64,000 nt of DNA from Vibrio sp. SCSIO 43136 (GTDB lineage: Bacteria; Pseudomonadota; Gammaproteobacteria; Enterobacterales; Vibrionaceae), in contig NZ_CP071848.1 of NCBI RefSeq assembly GCF_023716565.1, positions 2,108,001 to 2,172,000 of the forward strand, given 5' to 3'. The notes beneath the pieces were generated by a model. That model ran no database searches. It was not told where the DNA came from and saw only the letters and a program-made list of their open reading frames with translations. The translations under genes were made by a program, and so were the position numbers. Of this stretch, positions 9,254 to 18,811 are shown in pieces. Positions within the stretch are counted from its first letter, which is position 1; each line of letters opens with the position of its first letter.

Positions 9254-11110
9254 TCACCTCTCAACACTGAATATCACGGCGCTTTTGGCGGCCAAAACCA
9301 CTTTGCACTCACCCTCACTGATTTCATTACGATCAACACTTTCCGTAACAGTGTGCAGCTTTGAGACCAGCTCACCTTGTTCAAAGCCAACTTTCCACAG
9401 CGGTATGGTTAGAGGTTTCGTAGCTTGATCTAAGTTCAGAGCAATAAAGGTGACGTCATCACCAATTTGTCTTGCAAATACCCAAGCACTCTCATCTAAG
9501 TGCAAGGTGACCAAGGACCCAGATTGAAGCGAGAGGGATTCGTTTCTCAATTTAGCCAAAGAGGTAAAGAAGGGCTGCCACGACGTTTTGCCCACCAGAT
9601 CCCACGGGAAACAGCGACGATTATCAGGGTCCTGTCCACCTTCCAAACCCACTTCTGTTCCGTAATACAAACACGGGACGCCCAAGTAGCTAAACAGCAA
9701 TACGGACGCAACTTTCATCAAAGCTTCGTCACCTTGCAGCAAGGTTAGCAGCCTAGCGGTATCGTGGCTGTCCAATTGGTTGAGTTGGCTGAGCTGATTT
9801 TCAAATGGCACTTTGGCTTTGGCTTCCATGAGCCAATCCACGAACTCAACCACGTCGATATCAATTGGATCGTAAGCGATATCTTGTTTAGCAAACAGAG
9901 CTCGCATCGGGTGGGCAAAGCCGTAATAGTTCATCGCACCATCTTCTTGCTCCCCTTGAAGCCATTGACTCGCTTCGAAGAAGTGCTCGCCAAGCACATA
10001 AGCCTGAGGGTTCTCTTCCTTGGTCGCATTACGAAAGGCTTTCACATAGTGAGCGTTGTTGGTAGCTCCTTCACCTTCGCCTAGCATGTGAATGACATCA
10101 AAACGCCAACCATCGACATTGTAAGGTGGTCGTAACCAATGACGAATCACCGCATCTTCGCTTCTGTAGATGTAATCTTTCACTTCATCGTTGTTAAAAT
10201 TCAGCACTGGGAGGTTTTGAACCCCTTTCCAACCGGTGTAATTTTGGCTATCCCCTTCAAAGAAATAGTAATTGCGATAAGGTGAATTGGTATTGTGGAA
10301 GGCACCATCATGAGTATTACCAGACTTATCAAACCACGGGTGCTCGGATGAGGTGTGGTTAAACACCGCATCTAGCACAATCATCATTCCCCGTTGGTGA
10401 ACTTGTTCACACAAGGTGGCAAACAAAGCATTGTCACCAAAATGCGGGTCAACGTTGAAGTAATCCGTAGTGTCATACTTGTGATTGCTTAACGAGGCAA
10501 AAATTGGGTTGAGGTATAGGGTCGTGACACCGATCGACTGTAAATAGTCCAGCTTGTCTAATACGCCTTGCAAGTCACCGCCATAAAACTCACAGCCACC
10601 AGTATTGGTATGATCACCGACAGGCTCGCCCCACACTTTTGCCACCACGGGTTTGGTGCCGCCTTTGAGTGAATACTCACCATCTTTAACACTGATCGAT
10701 GGGTCACCATTGCAAAAACGCTCAGGAAACACTTGATAGAAGACTTGCTCTTTTACCCACGCTGGCGGGCGATGAACGGCATTGAACTTGAAGTGATACT
10801 CTTTGCCCGGCATACGACGGCTAACACCCCGGTCATCAAGCCAAAACTGCTGCTTATTACCAGTCACCTTGAATACGTAGTGAGTGATGTCTCGATCAGG
10901 GTTGATGGGGAAACTGGCTTGCCATAAACATAAACGCCCCTCCCTTTGAACCAGTGTCATATCAACCAGTTCTTCTTCATTATCTGGTTCGTGACGAAGT
11001 TGAACTTTATAGTCGTCTAGTTGTTCAGTTTTCAAGGTAACGGTCAAGATACCTTTGTCGAGTATCAGTCCATCGCTCGCTTGCGAGTGAAATAGGAATG
11101 GGGTGTTCAT
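9254..11110 (-). CDS. malZ: Maltodextrin glucosidase, GH13 family
   Basis: Cytoplasmic alpha-glucosidase releasing glucose from the reducing end of maltodextrins. 618 residues from ATG 11110 (MNTPFLFHS), against about 604 in E. coli MalZ; codons upstream to 11161 do not match the family. An N-terminal beta-sandwich (about 1-115) precedes the catalytic barrel. GH13 motifs: DAVFNHTS, the nucleophile in DGWRFDVIHMLGE, the acid/base Glu in VLGEHFFEAS and the third acid in LDSHDTARLL. There is no signal peptide. It stands alone, with no other maltose gene beside it. Confidence 0.88.
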   Translation of the reverse strand: MNTPFLFHSQASDGLILDKGILTVTLKTEQLDDYKVQLRHEPDNEEELVDMTLVQREGRLCLWQASFPINPDRDITHYVFKVTGNKQQFWLDDRGVSRRMPGKEYHFKFNAVHRPPAWVKEQVFYQVFPERFCNGDPSISVKDGEYSLKGGTKPVVAKVWGEPVGDHTNTGGCEFYGGDLQGVLDKLDYLQSIGVTTLYLNPIFASLSNHKYDTTDYFNVDPHFGDNALFATLCEQVHQRGMMIVLDAVFNHTSSEHPWFDKSGNTHDGAFHNTNSPYRNYYFFEGDSQNYTGWKGVQNLPVLNFNNDEVKDYIYRSEDAVIRHWLRPPYNVDGWRFDVIHMLGEGEGATNNAHYVKAFRNATKEENPQAYVLGEHFFEASQWLQGEQEDGAMNYYGFAHPMRALFAKQDIAYDPIDIDVVEFVDWLMEAKAKVPFENQLSQLNQLDSHDTARLLTLLQGDEALMKVASVLLFSYLGVPCLYYGTEVGLEGGQDPDNRRCFPWDLVGKTSWQPFFTSLAKLRNESLSLQSGSLVTLHLDESAWVFARQIGDDVTFIALNLDQATKPLTIPLWKVGFEQGELVSKLHTVTESVDRNEISEGECKVVLAAKSAVIFSVER

Positions 11111-11159
11111 AGTTGTTATTCTCTTGTAGGGTTTTCTCCAGTCTAGAAAAGGTTTAAGC

Positions 11160-11190
11160 AAAAAAAATCCCCCTTGCGAGCAAGAGGGAT
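11160..11190 (-). terminator. Terminator of the ABC importer operon
   Basis: On the minus strand ATCCCTCTTGC pairs with GCAAGGGGGAT (one mismatch), loop TC, followed by T7. It lies 30 bases after the ATPase stop. Confidence 0.92.
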
Positions 11191-11220
11191 GGGTGAGTTT
11201 TGGGGCGTAGGACGATAAAG

Positions 11221-12015
11221 CTAGTTAAGTAATAAACTGTCGTCAGCCAGTTCTTCTCCACGCACTTTGGAAAACATCTCAAGTAGATCGGGCACTTGCA
11301 TATTGGCACGTTCATCACCTGCCACATCCAGTACGATTTCTCCTTGGTGCAACATGACAGTTCGATCACCGCAAGCTAATGCATCTTTCATTGAGTGAGT
11401 CACCATCATGACGGTCAGATTAAACTCCTGAACGATCTTTTTGGTCAAATCGATAATAAATGCCGCCATTCGTGGGTCGAGTGCGGCGGTGTGTTCATCT
11501 AGTAGCAATAACTTACTGTCTGATAAGGTTGCCATCACCAAACTCACCGCTTGGCGTTGACCACCAGATAGCAAGCCAATGCTATCGCCGAGTCGGTCTT
11601 CTAAGCCCAGCCCTAGAATACTTATCCGCTCTTGGAACAACTCACGACGTTTACTTGAAAGAGACAGGCTCCAACCACGTTTTTTACCACGCATATAGGC
11701 CAATGCCATGTTCTCTTCTATGGTCAAATCACCACAAGTGCCTGCCAATGGGTCTTGAAAGACTCGCGCACACTGTGACGCACGCTTGTCTACACTCCAT
11801 TGGGTCATATCGGTATCGTCGATAAGCACCTTGCCGCCCGCCATTGGAGTTTCACCTGTTACCGCACCAAGCAGTGTAGATTTACCTGCACCATTAGAGC
11901 CTATCACTGTCAAAAACTGATGCTCAGGAACCGTAAGGTCAACACCTCTAAGTGCTCGGTTTTCTAGGATAGTGCCAGCATTGAAGGTCACTTGAATATC
12001 TTCTAAATGGATCAT
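11221..12015 (-). CDS. ABC transporter ATP-binding protein (TrpZ-like)
   Basis: 264-residue ATPase subunit. Walker A is [14 protein letters not shown] (about 37-50), the signature SGGQRQAVSLVMA, Walker B LLLLDEHTAALDP, and the switch His lies in MMVTHSM. It energises the permease encoded just upstream; the two overlap by 4 bp (ATGA), implying translational coupling. The set of one lipid-unlinked binding protein, one permease and this ATPase matches the TrpXYZ class of importers. Substrate is inferred from that class, not from this subunit. Confidence 0.9.
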   Translation of the reverse strand: MIHLEDIQVTFNAGTILENRALRGVDLTVPEHQFLTVIGSNGAGKSTLLGAVTGETPMAGGKVLIDDTDMTQWSVDKRASQCARVFQDPLAGTCGDLTIEENMALAYMRGKKRGWSLSLSSKRRELFQERISILGLGLEDRLGDSIGLLSGGQRQAVSLVMATLSDSKLLLLDEHTAALDPRMAAFIIDLTKKIVQEFNLTVMMVTHSMKDALACGDRTVMLHQGEIVLDVAGDERANMQVPDLLEMFSKVRGEELADDSLLLN

Positions 12016-12938
12016 GCGACCTCCTTATTTGATGCTTTGGCTTTTGACGCTTTTAAACCTTGCTTGGCTTTCAAACGCCCTTTCATTTTCGGAGCAACTA
12101 ATGCAAGTGCCACGAGAACCGCCGTGACCAAGTTAAGATCTGATGCTTGTAGACCAAACATGCCTGAACTTAAGGCAAAAGCGACAGCAAGGCGATAGAG
12201 TACAGAGCCGAGAATAACCGCAACCACGGCCACCCAGATCTTGCGCCCTGGGATCAAGGTTTGGCCGAGTATGACTGCCGCAAGACCGACAACAATAGTA
12301 CCAACACCCGAGGTGACATCCGCAAAGCTGTTAGTTTGAGCAAACAGTGCACCAGCAAAACCAACAAAACCGTTCGACAGCGCCAAACAGAAGTAGGTAT
12401 AGAAAGCCGTGCTTGCGCCCTGCGCTGCCACCATGCGTGCATTCACACCTGTCGCTCGCATGCCCAATCCAAAATCACTGTTAAGTAAGCGCACAATGAA
12501 AATCGCTGAGATCAGCACCAGTACCGCCACCACCAATGGGCGGATATACATGGAGTCACCTAAAGCTTCAAACGGGGTCAAGATAGTATCCTCCCCGAGC
12601 AGCGCCATATTAGGACGCCCCATGATGCGGATGTTCACCGAGAAAGCGGCGATCATAGTGAGAATCGAGGCGAGCAAATGCAGTATGCCACAACGAACAC
12701 TCAAAAAAGCCGTCACCCAGCCAGTCGCAGCCCCCGCCAAAATAGCCAACATCGTAGCTATCCATGGGTTAATGCCAGCAACAATCGCCGTCGCAGCCAC
12801 GGCGGCCCCCATAGGGAAACTTCCGTCAACACTCAGGTCGGGGAAATCTAAAACACGAAACGTTAGGTAGACACCTAACGCTACGAGGCCATAAATAAGG
12901 CCAATTTCTAATGCGCCAAAGAAGGCGAAAGCAGACAT
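12012..12938 (-). CDS. ABC transporter permease (TrpY-like)
   Basis: 308-residue inner-membrane permease of the BPD_transp_2/LivH-like superfamily, with about eight to nine hydrophobic segments. It begins MSAFAFFGALEIGLIYGLVALGVY. GLRATGVNARMVAAQG-type sequence (here GMRATGVNARMVAAQGAS) is the coupling-helix region that contacts the ATPase. A Lys/Ala-rich cytoplasmic tail ends the protein. Its stop overlaps the ATPase start. A 190-bp gap with a palindromic element separates it from the binding-protein gene. Confidence 0.9.
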   Translation of the reverse strand: MSAFAFFGALEIGLIYGLVALGVYLTFRVLDFPDLSVDGSFPMGAAVAATAIVAGINPWIATMLAILAGAATGWVTAFLSVRCGILHLLASILTMIAAFSVNIRIMGRPNMALLGEDTILTPFEALGDSMYIRPLVVAVLVLISAIFIVRLLNSDFGLGMRATGVNARMVAAQGASTAFYTYFCLALSNGFVGFAGALFAQTNSFADVTSGVGTIVVGLAAVILGQTLIPGRKIWVAVVAVILGSVLYRLAVAFALSSGMFGLQASDLNLVTAVLVALALVAPKMKGRLKAKQGLKASKAKASNKEVA

Positions 12939-12979
12939 AACAACTCCTTTTTCTGCTTTTTTGGGGAAGGACTTATAGC

Positions 12980-13120
12980 GTGTGGAGTTCTAGTTCCTCC
13001 CCTTTCTAAGGGGAGGTTAGGAGGGGTTCTGAGCTGACTTTCAGTTTATCATTTGACTTAACCTCTGCGCAGAACCCCCTCCAACTCCCCCTTAGAAAGG
13101 GGGAGAGCAGAACTCCACAC
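12980..13120. repeat. 141-bp palindromic MITE-like element
   Basis: Perfect terminal inverted repeats GTGTGGAGTTCT and AGAACTCCACAC bound an imperfect long palindrome. The inner arms carry CTCCCC/GGGGAG hairpins with TTTCTAAG and CTTAGAAA, and GGGGTTCTG with CAGAACCCC. The whole folds as one long hairpin in RNA or single-stranded DNA. It has no coding capacity and lies between the binding-protein and permease genes of one operon. Size and ends fit a miniature mobile element or interspersed repeat. Confidence 0.7.
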
Positions 13121-13128
13121 ATTGAAAG

Positions 13129-14094
13129 CTACTTAACACTAGTAGCACGGTCCATTACTGATGATGGAATTTCAAAACCAAGCTTCTTAGCCGCAGTTGC
13201 ATTCACTACAAGATCAGAACCTTTAGCCACTTTCACATCTAGTGAGCCAGGATCGGTACCTTCAAGCACTGCCGCTACGTAATCTGCGGTCTGTACACCA
13301 ATCTGGTAGTAGTCAAAACCAAGGCTTGCTATCGCACCACGCTCTACATAAGAAGTTGCAGCGCCAAATACTGGCGTTTTCGCTTGGTTAGCTGCCACGA
13401 TCATACCTTCAATGGCACTTGCGACTGTGTTATCGATCAGTGCGTAAATGATGTCTGATTTCGCAGAGATCGCTTGAGTCGCCGTTTGCACGTCAGCACT
13501 TTTCAGCGCCGTAGCTTCAACTAGCTCGATACCGTGTTTCTCAGTCGACGCTTTTAGTAGCTCCATCAAGCTAACCGCATTCGCTTCACCCGGGTTGTAA
13601 ACTACGCCAATCGATTTCACCGATGGCATCAGCTCTTTGATCAGTTCAACATGCTGCTCAACCGGAGAAAGATCCGACAGACCAGTGACATTCTTGCCCG
13701 GTTTTTCTAGTTTCTTAACCAGTTTAGCGCCCACTGGATCGGTAACCGCCGTAAAGACCACTGGAATATTACGAGTTGCTGATACCAATGCCTGCGCTGT
13801 AGGTGTGGCGATGCCGACCAGAACATCTGGATTTTCACCAACAAATTGACGTGCAATCTGCACCGCAATCGCTGGGTTGCCTTGCGCCGTCTTATAATCG
13901 AATTCTAAGTTTTTACCCTCTTCGTAGCCTTTCGCTTTTAGCCCATCAAGGAGACCTTGACGAGTTGCGTCCAATGCAGGGTGTTCAACAATTTGAGAAA
14001 CCGCGACTTTGGCAACTTTAGCCATCACAGCCGGAGAGGAAATTAGTGCAGCGCCAGCAAGACATGCGGCGATTAGAATACGGTTTGCTTTCAT
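13129..14094 (-). CDS. ABC transporter substrate-binding protein, TrpX-like
   Basis: 321-residue periplasmic binding protein of the ABC_sub_bind (TrpX) family. Start at ATG 14094 (MKANRILIAACLAGAALISS) with a signal peptide cut near AVMAK; the frame is open seven codons further but that would spoil the signal. Family motifs are QIVEHPALDATRQGLLDGL near the mature N-terminus, ARQFVGENPDVLVGIATPTAQALV, VFTAVTDPVGAKLV, NVTGLSDLSP and IGVVYNPGEANAVSLMELL. TrpX proteins bind tryptophan or related aromatic compounds; the ligand here is inferred. A TyrR-like box lies 85 bp upstream. Confidence 0.88.
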   Translation of the reverse strand: MKANRILIAACLAGAALISSPAVMAKVAKVAVSQIVEHPALDATRQGLLDGLKAKGYEEGKNLEFDYKTAQGNPAIAVQIARQFVGENPDVLVGIATPTAQALVSATRNIPVVFTAVTDPVGAKLVKKLEKPGKNVTGLSDLSPVEQHVELIKELMPSVKSIGVVYNPGEANAVSLMELLKASTEKHGIELVEATALKSADVQTATQAISAKSDIIYALIDNTVASAIEGMIVAANQAKTPVFGAATSYVERGAIASLGFDYYQIGVQTADYVAAVLEGTDPGSLDVKVAKGSDLVVNATAAKKLGFEIPSSVMDRATSVK

Positions 14095-14441
14095 CTTGAC
14101 TCCTTGATTCAGCAAATGGTGCTGAGACCTGTTTTAAGGGAAAAATGCTTAACCCTCAGCATTTTATTATTCTCGATTTGTACGCATAGATTTACGCACT
14201 TGTACACTTTTTTACCAGCCAGACGATTAAAAGTGAAGCAGTGTGTAACAGCAAAATAACAAAACAACGGATAAGTGATAGGTAGCGCACAAAACCAACA
14301 ATTTGAACAATTGACGAACAATCTCTTACAGAACTATCGACTGTTTATATTGTTTAAAAAGCACACAAATTTGATAAGGGTTATTTCCCCAAGCAGGGTT
14401 GACATTAGGGCGTGTTGACCTTTCGAGGCCAAATTAAGCGC
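14095..14441. other. Upstream region of the TrpX-type operon
   Basis: About 350 AT-rich bases between the binding-protein gene and the yfbV terminator. Apart from the TyrR-like box at 14179-14196 and a possible minus-strand -10 (TAATAA near 14165) I see no feature. A weak open frame here starts with TTG and looks like chance. Confidence 0.5.
14179..14196. promoter_or_regulatory. TyrR-like box upstream of the TrpX-type operon
   Basis: TGTACGCATAGATTTACG matches TGTAAA-N6-TTTACA at 9 of 12 defined positions and keeps the G-N14-C pair regarded as essential for TyrR. It overlaps the likely promoter of the minus-strand importer. TyrR control would suit an aromatic amino acid transporter; this is inference from one site. 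Confidence 0.4.
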
Positions 14442-14469
14442 AAAAAAATGCCACAACTCAGTGTGGCAT
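14442..14469 (-). terminator. Terminator of yfbV
   Basis: On the minus strand ATGCCACA and TGTGGCAT form an 8-bp stem running into TTTTTTTG, 28 bases after the yfbV stop. Confidence 0.9.
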
Positions 14470-14496
14470 CTTCGAATCAGTGGTTTGGGTTTTTAA

Positions 14497-14949
14497 TCAG
14501 AACCAGCGCTCTAGGGCTGACTTGTCGAGCTGTCTGAATGCTCGATTCAAGATGCGAGCTAACTCTTTATATCTCGGCTTGGCTTTGATTGGTTCTAAAG
14601 CGCCGCCCGACTCCAAAATTTTTGAATGCAATTCTCGATACCATCCAGCAAGTGCGGGTGGCAGTTGGGTGTTTGAGCGGTTGCCTAACCACCACATCCC
14701 TTGTAAAGGAAGACTGATTGCGAATAGTGCAACGACAATCGCCTGTGGCATGGCTTGGTAGTTGTTGAAAGACATTTGCATCAGAACGCTGATAGCTGCC
14801 ACCGCTGGCATCACTTTGATACCGAACTTGGTGGCCTTGATGATCCGTTGCTCGGGAAAGAGAGGAGCAAGCTCCTTACGCATCGGCCAGTTATCCATGT
14901 ATTTCTGCCCATCTTTCAGGCTGTGAATCAAACCGACTTTATCATTCAT
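14497..14949 (-). CDS. yfbV: UPF0208 membrane protein YfbV
   Basis: 150 residues from ATG 14949 with GAGAGAGG upstream. Two transmembrane segments lie at about 44-62 and 69-87 ([38 protein letters not shown]), then a basic cytoplasmic tail. The family (DUF412) is typically about 150 residues. YfbV is linked in E. coli to chromosome macrodomain organisation around the terminus. It is divergent from ackA as in E. coli, which supports the identification. Confidence 0.92.
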   Translation of the reverse strand: MNDKVGLIHSLKDGQKYMDNWPMRKELAPLFPEQRIIKATKFGIKVMPAVAAISVLMQMSFNNYQAMPQAIVVALFAISLPLQGMWWLGNRSNTQLPPALAGWYRELHSKILESGGALEPIKAKPRYKELARILNRAFRQLDKSALERWF

Positions 14950-15142
14950 ATCGACCTCTCTCACTAAAATAAATACGCAACGATTAAAAAAAAGCTGCAA
15001 AAAAATTGATTCTAGTTAAAATGCTTACGCAATTTTTTGTTATATTGAGCCATTATCGCTATCATTAGCAAAGCCTCAATCTCATTGTTGCTCTTATTTA
15101 CAATTTAAGCAACTTATTGAGCCAACTTGCTAGGACAGCAAA

Positions 15143-15271
15143 CATACCTTTGTCATATAAGGTATGCCTCTATATATGGAAGTACATTTTTGTCAGGATA
15201 GGCGGAGTAGCAATATTCCGCCTGTTCTGTGATTGGTATTTATTAATAACTGATCTATCACTTGGATAGAT
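15143..15271 (+). promoter_or_regulatory. Three consecutive hairpins in the ackA leader
   Basis: Within the 346-bp yfbV-ackA gap (14950-15295) three perfect small stems follow one another: CATACCTT/AAGGTATG (15143-15166), GGCGGA/TCCGCC (15201-15222) and ATCTATC/GATAGAT (15253-15271), the last ending 24 bases before the ackA ATG. None carries a T-run. They could form a structured 5' leader or include operator half-sites. The rest of the gap shows no recognised feature. Confidence 0.4.
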
Positions 15272-15295
15272 TAGACCACTAACAGGTAATCACTC

Positions 15296-16492
15296 ATGTC
15301 TAAGCTAGTTTTAGTTTTGAACTGCGGTAGTTCTTCTCTTAAGTTCGCAATCGTTGATGCAGAAAACGGTGACGAGCACCTAACAGGTCTTGCAGAATGT
15401 CTGCACCTTCCTGAAGCACGTATCAAGTGGAAACTTGATGGCAAGCACGAAGCACAACTTGGTGAAGGCGCAGCTCACGAAGAAGCTCTAGCGTTCATGG
15501 TAGAATCTATCATCGCATCTAAGCCAGAACTAGCTGAAAACCTAGCAGCTATCGGTCACCGTGTTGTACACGGCGGCGAGAAGTTCACTAAGTCTGCTCT
15601 TATCACTGATGACGTACTACAAGGTATCGAAGACTGTGCAACTCTAGCACCTCTTCACAACCCAGCTCACATCATCGGTATCAAAGCTGCACAGAAAGCA
15701 TTCCCAGCACTTAAGAACGTTGCTGTATTCGACACGGCTTTCCACCAGACTATGCCTCAAGAGTCTTACCTATACGCTCTACCGTACAGCCTGTACAAAG
15801 AGCACGGCATCCGTCGTTACGGCATGCACGGTACTTCTCACCTATTCATCACTCGTGAGTGTGCAAACATCCTTGAGAAGCCAGTTGAAGAACTAAACAT
15901 CATCAACTGTCACCTAGGTAACGGCGCATCTGTATGTGCAATCAAGAACGGTAAATCTGTAGACACTTCTATGGGTCTTACTCCTCTTGAAGGTCTAGTA
16001 ATGGGTACTCGTTGTGGTGACATCGATCCTGCGATCATCTTCCACATGCACGACGCTCTAGGCTACTCTGTTGAGAAAATCAACAACATGCTAACTAAAG
16101 AGTCTGGTCTTGCAGGTCTTACTGAAGTGACTTCTGACTGTCGTTTCGTTGAAGACAACTACGGTGAGAAAGAAGAAGCAACTCGCGCAATGGACGTGTT
16201 CTGTCACCGTCTAGCTAAGTACGTTGCTGGTTACACTGCAACTCTAGAAGGTCGTCTAGACGCTATCGTATTCACTGGCGGTATCGGTGAGAACTCTGGC
16301 CCAATCCGTGAGATGGTTCTTAACCGTCTAGGCGTATTCGGCATCGAAGTTGATGGCGAAGCGAACCTTAAAGCACGTTTCGGCGGCGAAGGCACTATCA
16401 CTACTGCTGACAGCCGTATCCCAGCGATGGTTATCTCTACTAACGAAGAGCTAGTAATCGCTGAAGACACTGCAGAACTAGCAGGTCTTTAA
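15296..16492 (+). CDS. ackA: Acetate kinase
   Basis: 398 residues. Converts acetyl phosphate and ADP to acetate and ATP in overflow and fermentative metabolism, and the reverse in acetate uptake. ASKHA fold: [17 protein letters not shown] at the N-terminus (phosphate loop, Asn and Ser), [18 protein letters not shown] (catalytic Asp and His), [17 protein letters not shown], and the Arg/Glu pair in [23 protein letters not shown] is the adenosine loop. Codon use is strongly biased, as in highly expressed genes. pta follows 104 bp downstream. Confidence 0.98.
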   Translation: MSKLVLVLNCGSSSLKFAIVDAENGDEHLTGLAECLHLPEARIKWKLDGKHEAQLGEGAAHEEALAFMVESIIASKPELAENLAAIGHRVVHGGEKFTKSALITDDVLQGIEDCATLAPLHNPAHIIGIKAAQKAFPALKNVAVFDTAFHQTMPQESYLYALPYSLYKEHGIRRYGMHGTSHLFITRECANILEKPVEELNIINCHLGNGASVCAIKNGKSVDTSMGLTPLEGLVMGTRCGDIDPAIIFHMHDALGYSVEKINNMLTKESGLAGLTEVTSDCRFVEDNYGEKEEATRAMDVFCHRLAKYVAGYTATLEGRLDAIVFTGGIGENSGPIREMVLNRLGVFGIEVDGEANLKARFGGEGTITTADSRIPAMVISTNEELVIAEDTAELAGL

Positions 16493-16497
16493 TTGAT

Positions 16498-16530
16498 AAA
16501 AACTGGCTAACCTAGGTTAGCCAGTTTTTT
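16498..16530 (+). terminator. Hairpin with T-tract between ackA and pta
   Basis: A perfect palindromic stem (AAAACTGGCTAACC and GGTTAGCCAGTTTT around TA) ending in T6, six bases after the ackA stop. It has the form of a full rho-independent terminator. Confidence 0.9.
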
Positions 16531-16596
16531 ATGCATCGCTCAAGTCCACTATAACAACAACTTGGGCCGTCTTTAGATAGTCAAGGAACTCCTCAC

Positions 16597-18747
16597 ATGT
16601 CCCGTACTATTATGCTTATCCCTACTAGCGCAGGCGTTGGCCTAACAAGCGCAAGCATGGGTGTCCTACGCGCTATGGAGCGTAAGGGCGTTAAAGTATC
16701 GTTCTACAAGCCAATCGCACAACCTCGTAGCGGTAACGACCAACCAGACCTAACGTCTACTATCATCGGCCAGAGCAGCGACATCAAACTTGCTGAACCA
16801 ATGCCAATGTCAGAAACTGAGACTCTTATCGGTACTGACAAAATGGACGTACTGCTTGAGACTGTTGTTGAGCGTTACAACCAAATCAACGATGCGGACG
16901 TAACACTGATCGAAGGTCTAGTACCAACTCGTAAGCACCCATTCGCTAACCAGGTGAACGCAGAAATTGCAAAAACGCTTGGCGCTGAAATCGTGCTAGT
17001 AGCGACTCCGGGCACTGACAACCCAACTCAGCTTAAAGAACGTATTGAGGTTGCATGTTCTAACTTCGGTGGCACTAAGAACAAAAAAATCTCTGGCGTT
17101 ATCATCAACAAGCTGAACGCACCAGTAGATGAAGCAGGCCGTACTCGCCCTGACCTATCTGAAATCTTTGACGACGCAGACAACGCTAAGCAAAACGAAC
17201 TGAAAGTGATGGAAATCTTCAACACTTCTCCAATTCGCGTTCTTGGTTGTGTGCCTTGGAGCATCGACCTAATTGCTACTCGTGCAGTAGACATGGCGAA
17301 GCACCTAAACGCTGAGATCATTAACGAAGGCGAAATCGAAACTCGCCGTATTAAGAGCATCACTTTCTGTGCACGCTCTCTTCCTCACATGATCGAGCAC
17401 TTCAAGCCAGGTTCACTACTAGTAACTTCGGCTGACCGTCCTGACGTAATCGTTGCTGCTGCACTTGCGGCGAAAAACGGCGTTGAGATCGGTGCGATCC
17501 TTCTAACTGGTGGCTACGACATCCCAGCAGAAATCATGGATCTATGTAAGCCAGCATTCGACACTGGCCTACCAATCTTCAAAGCACAAGGTAACACTTG
17601 GCAGACGTCTCTTAACCTACAGAGCTTCTCAATCGAAGTTCCTGCAGACGATAAAGAGCGTATCGAGTTCGTAAACGATCACGTTGCTAGCCACATTGAT
17701 GGCCCATGGATTGACTCTCTAACTGAAGGCACTGAAGGTGTTCGCCGCCTAAGCCCACCAGCATTCCGTTACCAGCTAACAGAATTTGCTCGTCGTGCGG
17801 CTAAGCGTGTTGTTCTTCCTGAGGGTGATGAGCCACGTACTGTTAAAGCAGCAGCTATCTGTGCTGAGCGCGGTATCGCAACTTGTGTACTTCTTGGTAA
17901 CCCAGAAGAAATCCAACGCGTTGCTGCACAGCAAGGTGTTGAGCTAGGTGCTGGCGTTGAGATCATCGACGCTGATGCAGTTCGTGAGAACTACGTAGCT
18001 CGCCTAGTTGAACTACGTGGCGCTAAAGGCATGACTGAAGTTGTTGCTCGAGAGAAGCTTCAAGATTCAGTTTTCCTAGGCACTATGATGCTTGAAAACG
18101 ACGAAGTTGATGGTCTAGTTTCTGGTGCTGTTCACACAACAGCGAACACTATCGTTCCTCCGTTCCAGATCATCAAGACTGCACCTGATGCGTCTATCGT
18201 ATCTTCTGTATTCTTCATGCTTCTACCTGACCAAGTGCTGGTTTACGGTGACTGTGCGATCAACCCAGATCCAAACGCAGAGCAACTGGCTGAAATCGCT
18301 ATCCAATCTGCAGATTCTGCAGCGGCATTTGGTATCGACCCTCGCGTTGCAATGATCTCGTACTCTACTGGTGAATCTGGTAAAGGCGCAGACGTTGATA
18401 AAGTACGTGAAGCAACTAAGATTGCACAAGAGAAACGTCCTGATCTAATCATTGACGGTCCTCTTCAGTACGATGCAGCGATCATGGAAAACGTAGCAGC
18501 TTCTAAAGCTCCTAACTCTCCAGTAGCTGGTAAAGCAACTGTATTTGTATTCCCAGACCTAAACACTGGTAACACAACTTACAAAGCAGTACAGCGTTCT
18601 GCAGATCTAGTATCTATCGGTCCAATGCTTCAGGGCATGCGTAAACCTGTAAACGACCTTTCTCGCGGCGCACTAGTAGACGACATCGTTTACACAGTTG
18701 CACTAACTGCGATTCAGGCGAAGCAAGCGGACGAAGCGAATCGTTAA
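16597..18747 (+). CDS. pta: Phosphate acetyltransferase
   Basis: 716 residues, the long enterobacterial-type Pta. Interconverts acetyl-CoA and acetyl phosphate. Residues 1-200 form a dethiobiotin synthetase-like P-loop domain ([20 protein letters not shown]), about 220-330 a DRTGG domain, and about 390-716 the catalytic PTA_PTB domain ([49 protein letters not shown]). Works with AckA just upstream; acetyl phosphate also feeds phosphorylation of response regulators. Codon bias is strong. Confidence 0.98.
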   Translation: MSRTIMLIPTSAGVGLTSASMGVLRAMERKGVKVSFYKPIAQPRSGNDQPDLTSTIIGQSSDIKLAEPMPMSETETLIGTDKMDVLLETVVERYNQINDADVTLIEGLVPTRKHPFANQVNAEIAKTLGAEIVLVATPGTDNPTQLKERIEVACSNFGGTKNKKISGVIINKLNAPVDEAGRTRPDLSEIFDDADNAKQNELKVMEIFNTSPIRVLGCVPWSIDLIATRAVDMAKHLNAEIINEGEIETRRIKSITFCARSLPHMIEHFKPGSLLVTSADRPDVIVAAALAAKNGVEIGAILLTGGYDIPAEIMDLCKPAFDTGLPIFKAQGNTWQTSLNLQSFSIEVPADDKERIEFVNDHVASHIDGPWIDSLTEGTEGVRRLSPPAFRYQLTEFARRAAKRVVLPEGDEPRTVKAAAICAERGIATCVLLGNPEEIQRVAAQQGVELGAGVEIIDADAVRENYVARLVELRGAKGMTEVVAREKLQDSVFLGTMMLENDEVDGLVSGAVHTTANTIVPPFQIIKTAPDASIVSSVFFMLLPDQVLVYGDCAINPDPNAEQLAEIAIQSADSAAAFGIDPRVAMISYSTGESGKGADVDKVREATKIAQEKRPDLIIDGPLQYDAAIMENVAASKAPNSPVAGKATVFVFPDLNTGNTTYKAVQRSADLVSIGPMLQGMRKPVNDLSRGALVDDIVYTVALTAIQAKQADEANR

Positions 18748-18776
18748 TTGATCGCTAGGCTTAATCGCTAAATTTG

Positions 18777-18811
18777 AAATCCCGCAGAAAATGATTCTGC
18801 GGGATTTTTTT
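18777..18811. terminator. Terminator after pta, shared with the converging lipoprotein gene
   Basis: AAATCCCGCAGAA pairs with TTCTGCGGGATTT around AATGA, followed by TTTT. The 3' end of the minus-strand lipoprotein gene reaches its right edge. Confidence 0.93.

Noticed and set aside
12409..12870. Long plus-strand frame opposite the ABC permease
   Set aside because: It is fully antisense to a clear permease gene, has a composition typical of a mirrored membrane protein and no ribosome site.
14109..14321. 70-codon minus-strand frame upstream of the TrpX-like gene
   Set aside because: TTG start without ribosome site, odd Cys/Phe-rich composition, and it overlaps the putative promoter.
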